Positions 16,631-25,895 of a stretch of DNA of 64,000 bases are shown here, piece by piece. Source of the DNA: Croceibacterium sp. TMG7-5b_MA50 (GTDB lineage Bacteria; Pseudomonadota; Alphaproteobacteria; Sphingomonadales; Sphingomonadaceae); assembly GCF_039830145.1 (NCBI RefSeq), contig NZ_CP156082.1:390001-454000 (forward strand), given 5' to 3'. The position numbers and the translations under genes were made by a program. The first letter of the stretch is position 1, and the number at the start of each line of letters is the position of its first letter. The notes below the pieces were generated by a model. It worked only from the letters and a program-made list of their open reading frames with translations. It made no database searches and had not been told where the DNA came from.

Positions 16631-18157
16631 ATGGCGGGCGCGGATACCTTCAGGCCGTTCACCGGACCCAGGCTGCTGCTGGCAGGCCTGCTGCTGGGAC
16701 TGACCAACTTCATGGTGGTGCTGGACACCACCATCGCCAATGTCAGCGTCGGCCACATCGCCGGTTCGCTGGGTGTATCGACCACACAGGGCACCTGGGT
16801 CATCACGTCCTACGCCGTGGCGGAGGCGATCTGCGTGCCGCTGACCGGCTGGCTGGCGGGGCGGTTCGGCACGGTGCGCACCTTCATCATCGGCATGATC
16901 GGATTCGGCATCTTCTCGGTGCTGTGCGGGCTGTCGACCAGCCTGGGCATGATCGTCGCTGCGCGTATCGGCCAGGGCCTGTGCGGCGGGCCGCTGATGC
17001 CGCTGACACAGACCATGCTGCTGCGCATCTTCCCGCGGGAGAAGCACGCGCAGGCGATGGGCCTGTGGGCGATGACCACCGTCACCGCGCCGATCCTAGG
17101 TCCGATCCTGGGCGGCACGATCAGCGACAGCTGGTCGTGGCACTGGATCTTCTTCATCAACGTGCCGATTGCGCTGCTGTGCATCTTCGGCGCGCTGCGA
17201 CTGCTGACCCCGGCCGAGACGGAGCTGCAGAAGCTGAGCATCGACAAGATCGGCCTGCTGCTGCTGGTGATCTGGATCGGCGCGCTGCAGATCATGCTGG
17301 ATATCGGGCGTGAGCATGACTGGTTCGAGGATCCGACGATCATCATGCTGGCGCTGGTCGCTCTGATTGTCGGCGCGGTGTTCATCGCCTGGGAACTGAC
17401 GGAGGAGCATCCGATCGTGGACCTGCGCGTGTTCCGCCATCGCGGCTTCACGGTGGCGGTGGGCACGCTGTCCTTCTCGTTCGCCGCGTTCTTCGCCACG
17501 GTCGTGCTGATCCCGCAATGGTTGCAGGGGAGCCTGGGTTACACCTCCACCTATGCCGGCTATGCCACAGCCTTCACCGGCGTGGGGGCGGTGATCATGT
17601 CGCCGATCGTGCCCCGGCTGATGAAGCGGTTCGATCCGCGAGCCATGGTGTGCTTCGGCATCCTGTGGCTGGGTGCGTCCTCCCTGCTGCGGGTCCACTG
17701 GACCAGCGGGGCGGATTTCTGGACGCTGGCCTTCCCGCAGATGGTGCAGGGTTTCGGCATGCCGTTCTTCTTCATTCCGCTGACCACGATCGCGCTTGGC
17801 GCGGTGCGGCCGGAGGAGACCGCGTCGGCCGCCGGCTTGATGAGTTTCCTGCGAACCATGGGCGGTGCGATCGGAACATCGATCTCGACCACGATGTTCG
17901 CCAACAACATCTCGGTCGCGCGCAGCGAGATGGTCGGGCGGTTGAACACCGATGCCACGGCCCAGACGCTGCAGGCGAACGGCTTCTCCACCGATCAGGT
18001 GCGCGCCGCGGTGGAGCAGGTGGTGACGCAGGAAAGCAGCACGCTGGCGATTGGCCACATGTTCCTGCTGGGCGCGATCGTCTTCGCTGTCGCCGCCACC
18101 GCCATCTGGCTGGCCCCGCGTCCCACGCGCGCCGCCGGCCCGGGCGCTGCACACTAA
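16631..18157 (+). CDS. emrB: DHA2-family MFS drug exporter (EmrB-like)
   Basis: A 508-residue, 14-helix proton-driven exporter. The DHA2 signature LDTTIANVSV is near residues 36-45, followed by TWVITSYAVAEAICVPLTGWLAGRFGT with motif A, and RIGQGLCGGPLMPLTQTMLL with motif C-type features including LGPILGGTISD. The start ATG 16631 has AGGAG upstream. It is the last gene of the TetR-controlled operon, 22 bases after emrA. The name emrB reflects family level; the real substrate is not known. Confidence 0.92.
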   Translation: MAGADTFRPFTGPRLLLAGLLLGLTNFMVVLDTTIANVSVGHIAGSLGVSTTQGTWVITSYAVAEAICVPLTGWLAGRFGTVRTFIIGMIGFGIFSVLCGLSTSLGMIVAARIGQGLCGGPLMPLTQTMLLRIFPREKHAQAMGLWAMTTVTAPILGPILGGTISDSWSWHWIFFINVPIALLCIFGALRLLTPAETELQKLSIDKIGLLLLVIWIGALQIMLDIGREHDWFEDPTIIMLALVALIVGAVFIAWELTEEHPIVDLRVFRHRGFTVAVGTLSFSFAAFFATVVLIPQWLQGSLGYTSTYAGYATAFTGVGAVIMSPIVPRLMKRFDPRAMVCFGILWLGASSLLRVHWTSGADFWTLAFPQMVQGFGMPFFFIPLTTIALGAVRPEETASAAGLMSFLRTMGGAIGTSISTTMFANNISVARSEMVGRLNTDATAQTLQANGFSTDQVRAAVEQVVTQESSTLAIGHMFLLGAIVFAVAATAIWLAPRPTRAAGPGAAH

Positions 18158-18287
18158 GGTCGCGGAATACCGGGATCCGGTTCGTTGAACTCGGGTGTTC
18201 CCGTGGTTATGAGCACTGCTTTCCGGGTCGATCGTCATTCCGTTTGCCGGACTGGCGAGAGCCGAACCCGAGGGTTGAGGATTGATT

Positions 18288-19700
18288 ATGAAGTTCTTGA
18301 TGGTCGCCGCGCTAGGATACACTTCTGTCATGGCGATGACGGCGCAGGCGCAGGACCGACCGGCCACCCTGATGGCGGCGCCGGGGAGTGAGACTCCGCC
18401 CGAGGAGTGGGTCGATGCGACCACCGGCCACCGCGTAGTCCGCATTTCCGACGAGCCGGGCAGCAGCAGCAATTACTTCAACGTCAACAGCTACACGCCC
18501 GACGGGCGCTGGATGGCGTATAGCTCGCCCAGCGGAATCATGGCGCTGGACCTGCGTACCTTCCAGTCCAGGCTGATCGTGCCGGGCAGCGTCAGCCTGC
18601 AATTTGTCGGTCACCGTACGGGCGATGTCTATTACATCAACACCATCGAGCAGACGCAGGGTCATGACGCCAACTCGGCCCACACGCCCGGTGCCGCCGT
18701 CCGTTCACCCGACAGCGACCGGCAGGGGCAGCGGGCGATCATGGCGTACAGCTTCGCCACCGGGCAGTCGCGCATGATCACCACGCTCGATCCCGAATAC
18801 TCCATCGCCACGATCAACGCCGACGAGACGCTGTTCGCCGGCGCACGCAATACCGGCGATGCTGGCGTGGGCGTCAATCCGGGTAGCGTCATGGCCAACC
18901 GTAGTCCGGACGACGAGGTGGGGCCAAATGGGGAGGAGCTGACCTATGCCGAAGGGCGCGAGGTGCAGATCAACCGCCGGCTGAACATGAAGATCCCGAT
19001 GGAGATATTCACGATCGACATCGGGACCGGCGAGAAGAAGACGATCACCGCGTCGACCGACTGGCTGAACCACCTGCAGTTCTCGCCGACCGATCCTGGC
19101 CTGCTGCTCTATTGCCATGAGGGGAACTGGCACGTCGTGGATCGCATGTGGCTGGTGCGCGTCGACCGGCCCGACACACCCAAGCTGATCCATACGCGAA
19201 CCATGAACATGGAGATCGCCGGCCATGAATGGTGGAGCCAGGATGGATCCACCGTGTGGTACGATCTGCAGACACCGCGCGGAGAGGACTTCTGGGTTGC
19301 CGGCTACAATGTGGAAACCGGCAAGCGGACGTGGAACCACCTCGACCGCAATAGCTGGGGCGTCCATTTCAACAGCAACGAGGACACCACCTTGTTCTCC
19401 AGCGACGGCGGCGACGCGGAAATGGCGGCGCATGCGCCCGATGGAAAGTACATCTGGCTACTGCGCCCTCGCGCCATTCCCGATGTCGCGGGCATCAGTG
19501 CGGCCAACAGCGCCAGCCTGATCACGCCGGGCGTGCTCGATCCCGAACAACTGGTTGACCTGCGCAACCATGATTACCGGTCGGAGCCGAATGCGAGCTT
19601 CACGCCCGATGGCAAATGGCTCGTCTTCCGTTCCAACATGTGGGGTCCCGGGCACGTCTACGCCGTGGAGCTGGCCAAGCCATCTGCCACGGCGAACTGA
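18288..19700 (+). CDS. ogl: Oligogalacturonate lyase, family PL22
   Basis: A 470-residue enzyme that cleaves short pectin fragments by beta-elimination. It has an N-terminal signal peptide (MKFLMVAALGYTSVMAMTAQAQ), so it is exported, unlike the cytoplasmic enterobacterial enzyme. The seven-bladed propeller family segments are clear: NHLQFSPTDPGLLLYCHEGN near 265-283, EIAGHEWWSQDGSTVWYDLQ near 310-330, and NRNSWGVHFNSNE-type HFN block near 350. The histidines in CHEG, GHEWW and VHFN correspond to the metal and catalytic positions of PL22. ATG 18288 has GAGG 7 bases upstream; a TTG six bases earlier is less likely. It stands alone, but uxuA 8 kb away acts later in hexuronate breakdown. Confidence 0.88.
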   Translation: MKFLMVAALGYTSVMAMTAQAQDRPATLMAAPGSETPPEEWVDATTGHRVVRISDEPGSSSNYFNVNSYTPDGRWMAYSSPSGIMALDLRTFQSRLIVPGSVSLQFVGHRTGDVYYINTIEQTQGHDANSAHTPGAAVRSPDSDRQGQRAIMAYSFATGQSRMITTLDPEYSIATINADETLFAGARNTGDAGVGVNPGSVMANRSPDDEVGPNGEELTYAEGREVQINRRLNMKIPMEIFTIDIGTGEKKTITASTDWLNHLQFSPTDPGLLLYCHEGNWHVVDRMWLVRVDRPDTPKLIHTRTMNMEIAGHEWWSQDGSTVWYDLQTPRGEDFWVAGYNVETGKRTWNHLDRNSWGVHFNSNEDTTLFSSDGGDAEMAAHAPDGKYIWLLRPRAIPDVAGISAANSASLITPGVLDPEQLVDLRNHDYRSEPNASFTPDGKWLVFRSNMWGPGHVYAVELAKPSATAN

Positions 19701-19790
19701 TCGGCAGTCCGCGGCGCGGATAAGCGGGGGCGAAGGGCGGTGGCACGTCTGGCCCCGGCACCCGCTGCCGTTCCGCTCCTGATGCCGTGA

Positions 19791-20693
19791 CTATTCCGGC
19801 ATAGCTCGCGCGGAGGCCTGATGCGCGGCGATGCCGGCCAGGACGCCGGCGGCGGACGCTAGCGTGGCGTTGTGCATGGGCGTGGCTGCGTCACCCGCGA
19901 CCCAGACGCCAGGCACGGAACTAGCACCCCATTGATCGACCTGGACATAGGGCCCTGTCGGCCCGTCCTCGTGCTCACAACCCAGCATCGCTGCCAGCGG
20001 CGTCGCCGGTCTGGTCCGGGGTGCGGTAAACAGCGCAGCGGTTTCGATGGTGCGTCCGTCAGCCAGTTGCACACCGTCCAGTGCTGGTGCGTCACCCAGC
20101 AGCCTGACCACGGGGGTGCGTTCCACCGCTATGCCGCGCGCGGCAAATGCCAGCAACTCGGCCGGGTCAGGCTCGAACTCGCCTTGCGTGAAGTAGGTCG
20201 TTGGTCCCCAATCTGGCAGCAGCACCGCCTGGTGCGCTGACATGGGATGAGCCGCGATGACGCCGAGCGGCAGGTCCCGCACTTCGTAGCCGTGGCAATA
20301 GGGGCAGTGGAGCACGGTCGTGCCCCACCGTTCCACCAGACCCGGCATGGCAGGCAGCTCGTCCGCGACGCCAGTCGCCAGGACAAGGCGATGGGCCTGT
20401 TGTGCGGAACCATCTGCGAGCGTGATGGCGAAGCCGCCGTCGATCGCACGGGCGCTGCTTGCCTCGCCGTCGAGGATCTCCGCCGTGGGATAGCGGCGCA
20501 ACTGGGATCGGGCGTCCTGCATGATTGCGGCGGGCGCGCGGCCATCCTGACCCAAAAAGCCATGAGCCTCCAGCGCGAAGCGGTTTCTGGGCAGGCCGGC
20601 GTCGATCACCAGCACGTTGCGTCGGGCGCGCGCCAGCTGGGTGGCGGCGGACAGGCCCGCAAAGCTGCCGCCAATCACGATCACGTCATACAT
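19791..20693 (-). CDS. Thioredoxin-reductase-like NAD(P)/FAD oxidoreductase
   Basis: A 300-residue flavoprotein of the TrxB fold. It has the FAD-binding GGSFAGLSAATQLARA (residues 8-23), the NAD(P) domain in the middle with redox pair CPYC in LHCPYCHGYEVR (near residue 135), and a C-terminal GVWVAGDA for FAD. In the family these reduce disulfides or other small substrates; a dedicated thioredoxin is not nearby. The start ATG fits the first FAD strand. It is divergent from an Rrf2 regulator, a frequently seen pairing, and convergent with ogl at its other end. Confidence 0.88.
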   Translation of the reverse strand: MYDVIVIGGSFAGLSAATQLARARRNVLVIDAGLPRNRFALEAHGFLGQDGRAPAAIMQDARSQLRRYPTAEILDGEASSARAIDGGFAITLADGSAQQAHRLVLATGVADELPAMPGLVERWGTTVLHCPYCHGYEVRDLPLGVIAAHPMSAHQAVLLPDWGPTTYFTQGEFEPDPAELLAFAARGIAVERTPVVRLLGDAPALDGVQLADGRTIETAALFTAPRTRPATPLAAMLGCEHEDGPTGPYVQVDQWGASSVPGVWVAGDAATPMHNATLASAAGVLAGIAAHQASARAMPE

Positions 20694-20726
20694 CAGCTTG
20701 CCCTCTCAAGAAACAATTGCTGTTAC

Positions 20727-20741
20727 ATGACGGCGCGTCAT
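20727..20741. promoter_or_regulatory. Palindrome between flavoprotein and Rrf2 gene
   Basis: ATGACG-GCG-CGTCAT is a perfect 6-bp-arm palindrome midway in the divergent gap. A second, imperfect one (ACGTGATATCGCGT, 20764-20777) lies nearer the Rrf2 start, overlapping a plausible plus-strand promoter (TTGCAA at 20747, 17 bases, TATCGC at 20770). Both are candidate binding sites for the adjacent regulator. Confidence 0.5.
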
Positions 20742-20802
20742 AGCTTTTGCAACACGGAAAGTGACGTGATATCGCGTGTGCTGTCGCCGGAGGATCGGAA
20801 GC

Positions 20803-21234
20803 TTGGACGCGCGTCTGTCGAGAATGCTGCACCTGCTGATCCATATGGGGCAGATGGACAGGCCGCTGACCTCGGAAGCGGCCGCCACGATGCTCGGCAC
20901 CAATCCCGTCGTCGTCCGTCGGACTATGGCCGGTCTGCGGGACGCAGGGTACGTCCGTTCAGTCAAAGGGCATGGTGGCGGGTGGTCGCTGAACAGCGGG
21001 CTGGAGACCATCACCATGCTCGACGTCTATCGCGCGCTGGGAGAGAACCGCATCTTTGCGCTCGGTCCCGCCGATCCCCAGCCGGCTTGTCTGGTGGAGC
21101 AGGCCGTCAACGGATCACTCGCAGATGCCCTGCATGAGGCGGAGGGAGTGCTCCTTCGCCGTATGGCCGACGTGACCCTGGCGGATATCGCAGCCGACTT
21201 TACCCGGCGGTTGCCGGCGGCAGATCCTGCATAG
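20803..21234 (+). CDS. Rrf2-family transcriptional regulator (no iron-sulfur cluster motif)
   Basis: A 143-residue Rrf2 regulator with the winged helix TSEAAATMLGTNPVVVRRTMAGLRDAGYVRSVKGHGGGW. The three-cysteine cluster of IscR/NsrR types is absent; only one Cys is seen (CLVEQ), so it is probably of the YwnA type that senses by other means. The start is taken as TTG 20803, preceded by GGAGG at 9 bases and lying after the predicted transcription start; a GTG at 20776 would precede it. It probably controls the divergent flavoprotein gene. Confidence 0.82.
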   Translation: MDARLSRMLHLLIHMGQMDRPLTSEAAATMLGTNPVVVRRTMAGLRDAGYVRSVKGHGGGWSLNSGLETITMLDVYRALGENRIFALGPADPQPACLVEQAVNGSLADALHEAEGVLLRRMADVTLADIAADFTRRLPAADPA

Positions 21235-21315
21235 CTGCCAACCCTGACGACAGCACGGGGTATCCAGTCCTGAAAAGCCCGCCTGCGCGTTGGACGCGTA
21301 CAGGAGGCATGTTCG

Positions 21316-21810
21316 ATGAGCGCAGGTGACGATGAACATTGGATGCAGATGGCGATCGACGTCGCGCGATCGAAGGGCATGGACCCGGCGAGTTCGCCGC
21401 TGGGATGCGTGATCGTTCTTGATGGCAAGGTCCTGTCGGCCGAACGTAACCAGACGCAGGAACTGCCAGATGCGACCGCGCACGCGGAAATGATGGCGAT
21501 CCGGCGTGCGTGTGAGGCGACGGGCGACATGGAGCTGCGCGGGGCTACGCTTTATTCCACGCTTCAGCCCTGCGGTATGTGCACGATGGCCTCGATCTGG
21601 TCGAAAGTCGGGCGCGTGGTTTACGGTGCCGGTCGGGAAGACGTGCATCCGATGTATTTCGAGGCAAGGCATGTCGACACCCTGGCATTCATCTCCGATG
21701 CCTACCGGGACGACATCGAGATCGAAGGCGGGTGCCTGGCGGATGATTGCGCCAAGCTTTACTATCCCCCGAACGCCGATCTTTCCACCGAGGAGCAGGC
21801 CAACCTGTAA
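21316..21810 (+). CDS. Nucleoside/guanine deaminase-like zinc enzyme
   Basis: A 164-residue protein of the cytidine/deoxycytidylate deaminase superfamily. The zinc site is HAEMMA near residues 54-59 with the catalytic Glu, and PCGMC near 84-88. The layout is closer to guanine deaminase and other nucleoside deaminases than to TadA, because the C-terminal helices and the MYFEARHVDTLAF segment differ from the tRNA enzyme. AGGAGG lies 8 bases before the ATG at 21316. It stands alone, convergent with glgX across a 15-bp inverted repeat. Confidence 0.8.
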   Translation: MSAGDDEHWMQMAIDVARSKGMDPASSPLGCVIVLDGKVLSAERNQTQELPDATAHAEMMAIRRACEATGDMELRGATLYSTLQPCGMCTMASIWSKVGRVVYGAGREDVHPMYFEARHVDTLAFISDAYRDDIEIEGGCLADDCAKLYYPPNADLSTEEQANL

Positions 21811-21905
21811 GCACGTCCCGATGAGTAGCGGCTGCGAGGGAACATCTAGGCCTCATCGCAACCCGCCAGGGCGCGGCGTCTTTCCCGGTCCTTCCTCAGA
21901 CGCCG

Positions 21906-21945
21906 GTGAGTGGATGCGGTGATTGATCGAACCGCATCCACTCAC
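21906..21945. terminator. 15-bp perfect inverted repeat between convergent genes
   Basis: GTGAGTGGATGCGGT and ACCGCATCCACTCAC are perfectly complementary with a 10-base loop, located between the deaminase stop and the glgX stop. There is no T-tract on either side, but the position suits a bidirectional terminator or an mRNA 3'-end stabiliser. Confidence 0.55.
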
Positions 21946-21960
21946 GGGCTTGCTCGCAAG

Positions 21961-24117
21961 CTATCCAGCGCGATCGGATTGCACGAGCCGGAACAGCAGG
22001 ACCGAGCGGCCGGTCACCTGATAGGTTGAACCAACTTCAAACTGCTCCTCTGTTGCGTCGGGAGCGTTGGTGTCGATCAGCCGCTCCCATCCAGCGGCGC
22101 CCGCCGTGTCCGGCAGGGTAAAGTTGATGAGGTCATGCCAGGCGTTGAAGACGATCAGCAGCGTCTCGTCCTCGCCGCGGCGGCGCAGTCCTGTGACACG
22201 TGCGCGTCCGTCGATCATCATGCCGACGCAGCGGGCGCTGGTATCGCTCCAGTGGCCCGCATCCATTTCGCCGCCGGCAGGATTGATCCAGGTGACGTCC
22301 TTGACGCCCAGTTCCTCGTTCACCTCGCCGACCAGGAAGCGTGCCCGATGCAGCACGGGGAAGCGGCGGCGCAGCGCCGTCAGCTTCCGCGTGAAGGCGA
22401 TCAGGCCTTCACCCTTCTCCTTGATGTCCCAATCCAGCCAGCCGATCTCGCTGTCCTGGCAATAGGCGTTGTTGTTGCCGCCCTGCGTGCGTGCGAACTC
22501 GTCGCCGGCCAGCAGCATCGGGGTACCCTGGCTCAGCAGCAGGGTCGCCAGGAAGTTGCGGATCTGGCGTTCGCGCAAGGCAAGTATCTCGGCATCGTCC
22601 GTGTCGCCTTCGACACCGCAGTTCCAGGATCGGTTGTCGTCCGACCCGTCCTTGCCATCCTCGCCATTCGCATCGTTGTGCTTGCGGTCGTAGCTGACGA
22701 CGTCGTTCAGCGTGAAGCCGTCATGCGCGGTGATAAAGTTGACGCAGGCCCAGGATCGGCGCCCGCTATGATTGTACTCCTCGGGAGAGGCGCACAGCCG
22801 CGGTGCAAGCTCGGCGACGCTTGCCTCGCCGCGCCAGAAATCGCGCACGGTGTCGCGGTACTTGTCGTTCCATTCGGCCCAGCCCGGCGGGAAGGAGCCC
22901 ACCTGATAGCCGCCGGGACCGATGTCCCACGGTTCCGCGATCAGCTTGACGGCGGCAAGCGTCGGGTCCTGCCCGACCGCACGCAGGAAGCCCGACTGTT
23001 CGTCAAACCCATGCGGCTCCCGTGCCAGGATGGTGCCGAGATCGAAGCGGAAGCCATCGACATGCATCTCCTCCACCCAGTAGCGCAGGCTATCCGTGAC
23101 GAGCTGAATTACGCGCGGGTGGCTGAGGTTCACCGTGTTACCGGTGCCGGTATCGTTGATGTAATAACGCGGCTGATCGGGCAGGAGCCGGTAATAGGTC
23201 GCGTTGTCGATGCCCTTGAACGAGAGCGTCGGCCCAAGCTCGTTCCCTTCCGCCGTGTGGTTGTAGACCACGTCGAGGATTACCTCGAGATCGTTTTCGT
23301 GGAAGCGGGCGACCATCTCCTTGAACTCACGCAGGGAGTTGGCAATGTCGTGGGCGTAGCGCGGTTCGGGTGCGAAGAACCCTATGGAGTTGTAGCCCCA
23401 GTAATTGGCGAGGCCTTTCTCCACCAGCTGGCTGTCCTGTACAAAGGAATGCACCGGCAGCAACTCGACCGAGGAGACGCCCAGCGCTCGCATGTGGTCG
23501 AGCACGGCCTGCTTCCCCATGCCGGCGTAGGTTCCGCGCAGATGTTCGGGCACGCCCGGATGGCGCATGGTCAGCCCCTTCACATGCGCCTCGTAGATCA
23601 CAGTCCGGTCCCATGGGACCGCGCGCTTTTCCGCCTGCCCGCGCCAGTCGAAGCTGGGATCGACGACGACGCATTTCGGCATGAACGGCGCGCTGTCGCG
23701 TTCGTCGAACGTCAGGTCGTCGCCGGTCTCCATCTGGTAGCCGAACAAAGCGGGGTTCCACTCAAGCGTGCCGGCATGCGCGCGCGCATAAGGATCGAGC
23801 AGCAGCTTGTTCGGGTTGAAGCGGTGCCCCGCCTCCGGCTGATAGGGGCCGTGGACCCGGTATCCGTAGAACTGCCCGGGCTTCACATCAGGCAAGTAGC
23901 CGTGGAATACCTGGTCGGTATATTCGGGCAGGGTGACACGCTCGATCTCCGTCTTGCCGTCGGCATCGAACAGGCACAGCTCGACCTTGGTGGCGTTGGC
24001 GGAGAACAGCGCGAAGTTCGTGCCGCTTCCATCCCATGTTGCACCCCGCGGGTAGGGCAGGCCTTCCTTCAGCCGGGCAGCGAAATCGGTCACGCGCGTC
24101 TCCTTGTATGCAGCCAT
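21961..24117 (-). CDS. glgX: Glycogen debranching enzyme GlgX
   Basis: A 718-residue GH13 isoamylase-type enzyme that hydrolyses alpha-1,6 branches of phosphorylase-trimmed glycogen. It begins with a CBM48 domain (PRGATWDGSGTNFALFSANA near residues 23-42). Catalytic residues are visible in GFRFDLGT (nucleophile Asp, near 360), KLIAEPWDIG (acid/base Glu, near 395) and FITAHDGFTL (Asp, near 465). The length is normal. No other glg gene is in the window. It is divergent from the NMT1-like gene with 110 bases between them. Confidence 0.96.
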   Translation of the reverse strand: MAAYKETRVTDFAARLKEGLPYPRGATWDGSGTNFALFSANATKVELCLFDADGKTEIERVTLPEYTDQVFHGYLPDVKPGQFYGYRVHGPYQPEAGHRFNPNKLLLDPYARAHAGTLEWNPALFGYQMETGDDLTFDERDSAPFMPKCVVVDPSFDWRGQAEKRAVPWDRTVIYEAHVKGLTMRHPGVPEHLRGTYAGMGKQAVLDHMRALGVSSVELLPVHSFVQDSQLVEKGLANYWGYNSIGFFAPEPRYAHDIANSLREFKEMVARFHENDLEVILDVVYNHTAEGNELGPTLSFKGIDNATYYRLLPDQPRYYINDTGTGNTVNLSHPRVIQLVTDSLRYWVEEMHVDGFRFDLGTILAREPHGFDEQSGFLRAVGQDPTLAAVKLIAEPWDIGPGGYQVGSFPPGWAEWNDKYRDTVRDFWRGEASVAELAPRLCASPEEYNHSGRRSWACVNFITAHDGFTLNDVVSYDRKHNDANGEDGKDGSDDNRSWNCGVEGDTDDAEILALRERQIRNFLATLLLSQGTPMLLAGDEFARTQGGNNNAYCQDSEIGWLDWDIKEKGEGLIAFTRKLTALRRRFPVLHRARFLVGEVNEELGVKDVTWINPAGGEMDAGHWSDTSARCVGMMIDGRARVTGLRRRGEDETLLIVFNAWHDLINFTLPDTAGAAGWERLIDTNAPDATEEQFEVGSTYQVTGRSVLLFRLVQSDRAG

Positions 24118-24227
24118 CGCACAACCCGGTGGCGCCGTGTCGTATCCGGCGAAGATCGGGGGATTGCAGATATTTCCGGAGGCCGGTGTTCGTTGACTAT
24201 GGCGCGCAGACTTGCGACGCAGCGGCG

Positions 24228-25100
24228 ATGCAGCAGCTTCGCATCGCGCTCGAATGGTTTCTCAACCCCGATCACCTGCCGCTGATCGCCGCGCGCGATC
24301 GGCTTCGGGCGGAGGGGCTGGAACTGGACCTGATCGTGCCGGACGATCATTACGACGGGTTCGAGGCGCTGGCTGACGGAGACGTCGACCTGGTCGTGAA
24401 CGAACCGCTTCACCTGGTCGAGCGGCGGGCAGTGCGGCTGACTTCGCATGGCTGCTTCTTCGCCACTGACGGCGGGGTGCTGATGCATCGCGTGGCGCTT
24501 GGCCGCCTCGCGGCTGGAGCGCCGGTCCGCATCGCATCGCCAGTGTCGAACCCGACGACGGATGCGCTATGCCGCGATATCCTGTCGGCTTGGTCGGCGC
24601 AGCAGGGCCACAGGCCGGACGCCGCGGCAATCAGCATCGAACCGGCCGGCTTCGCGCATATCGACAATCTGGTGGCCGGGTTTGACGGGGCATGGCTGGC
24701 CTTCGCCAATGTGGAAGGTGTGTCGGCCGCATGCCGCGGGCTGGACACGCAGCTCGTCACGACGGCGGAGGCGGGCGTTCCCAACTTCTCCGCGCTGGAA
24801 CTGATCGGCGCGGCCGACGCGGCGGGCCCCGTGCGGGAGGCAATCGCCCGGCTGGTCGATGCCTTGGCCGTGGTCACGCCAGAACTGCGCCGTGACCCGG
24901 TACAGGCGCGTGCGCTGTGGTACGAGGCGAGCGGGGAGCCCCGCAGCGCGGAGGCCGACGCCATCGTGGATGCTTCCCTGCCGCGCTTCCTGGCCCCGGT
25001 CCGGCGTGATGTGGAGGTGTGGCGGCCGATGTGGCGCTATCTGCACGAGCGGGGCGGCGACGTGGTGGACGAAGCGCGGTTCGAGGCGATGTTCGCCTGA
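24228..25100 (+). CDS. NMT1/THI5-like substrate-binding protein without signal peptide
   Basis: A 290-residue protein of the NMT1/THI5-like type 2 periplasmic-binding fold: IALEWFLNPDHLPLIAARD at the start, VPDDHYDGFEALADGDVDLVV near 28-48, and SPVSNPTTDALCRDIL near 105. These match binding proteins for thiamine precursors, nitrate or sulfonates. No signal peptide or lipobox is visible at the ATG 24228, and no permease or ATPase gene is nearby, so it may work in the cytoplasm, perhaps as an enzyme or sensor. It is convergent with the flavin reductase gene, 9 bases apart. Confidence 0.72.
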   Translation: MQQLRIALEWFLNPDHLPLIAARDRLRAEGLELDLIVPDDHYDGFEALADGDVDLVVNEPLHLVERRAVRLTSHGCFFATDGGVLMHRVALGRLAAGAPVRIASPVSNPTTDALCRDILSAWSAQQGHRPDAAAISIEPAGFAHIDNLVAGFDGAWLAFANVEGVSAACRGLDTQLVTTAEAGVPNFSALELIGAADAAGPVREAIARLVDALAVVTPELRRDPVQARALWYEASGEPRSAEADAIVDASLPRFLAPVRRDVEVWRPMWRYLHERGGDVVDEARFEAMFA

Positions 25101-25109
25101 GAGAGGCCG

Positions 25110-25727
25110 TCAGTCCGGGCGCATCATCCGGAACAGCCGGTCTTCGGTGATCTCGAAATAGTCGGCCGGTCCGCCACCACGGGTAATCGGGCGCGGGCGT
25201 GCTGTCTGGTACACGCCGTCTTCCAGCGTGGCCCGTTCGATATGGATGCCCACCGCCTCGCCAATCACGAGCCATTGATCGAGCTTGTCGCCGCTCCTGC
25301 CTTCCAGCTGGATGAGTTGCGTCAGCCGGCATTCGAAGTGGACGGGACTGCCCGCCACGCGGGCGGGTGACACCAGCGTGGACGGTAGCGCGGCCAGACC
25401 CGCCAGGTCGAACTCGTCGACCTCAGCCCCAACGCCGGCGGAGCTGACATTCATCGCCTCTGCCTGCGCCCGGGTGGCGAGGTTCCAGACAAATTCCCTG
25501 CTCGCCGCAATGTTGGCTACCGTGTCCTTCCAGCCTGATGACGAGAAGGCGATCAGCGGCGGGCGATAATTGATGAGGCTGAAGAAGCTGTAGGGCGCGA
25601 GATTGCGGATGCCATTCGGGCTGATCGTCGAGATCCAGCCGATCGGGCGCGGGGCAACGATCGCGTTCAGCGGATCATGCGGCAGCCGGTGCCCGTCGCT
25701 CGGCTCGTAGAAGTGGTAGTCGCTCAT
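25110..25727 (-). CDS. Flavin reductase family protein
   Basis: A 205-residue FMN-binding split-barrel protein. The family segments PLNAIVAPRPIGWIST, GIRNLAPYSFFSL and the strand PLIAFSSSG are clear, with the FMN pocket in the region around residues 25-70. Members either reduce flavin for a partner monooxygenase or act on their own; no monooxygenase is adjacent. The start at 25727 is preferred to one twelve codons upstream because AGGTG precedes it and the family N-terminus begins there. Confidence 0.85.
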   Translation of the reverse strand: MSDYHFYEPSDGHRLPHDPLNAIVAPRPIGWISTISPNGIRNLAPYSFFSLINYRPPLIAFSSSGWKDTVANIAASREFVWNLATRAQAEAMNVSSAGVGAEVDEFDLAGLAALPSTLVSPARVAGSPVHFECRLTQLIQLEGRSGDKLDQWLVIGEAVGIHIERATLEDGVYQTARPRPITRGGGPADYFEITEDRLFRMMRPD

Positions 25728-25895
25728 CACTGCACCTAGAGGGGACTGGTGGCGATGCTGCAAGCTCGCGGGGAGCAGGGCAAACCAGCCGGCGCCAGAT
25801 GCCTCGCTTGTAAATACAGCCCGCCCTTGCTGACGGAATTTTTAGCCGGGTGTGAACAGCACCGGCTGACAAAGGCGAGGTTCAGGCGCCTGCGT

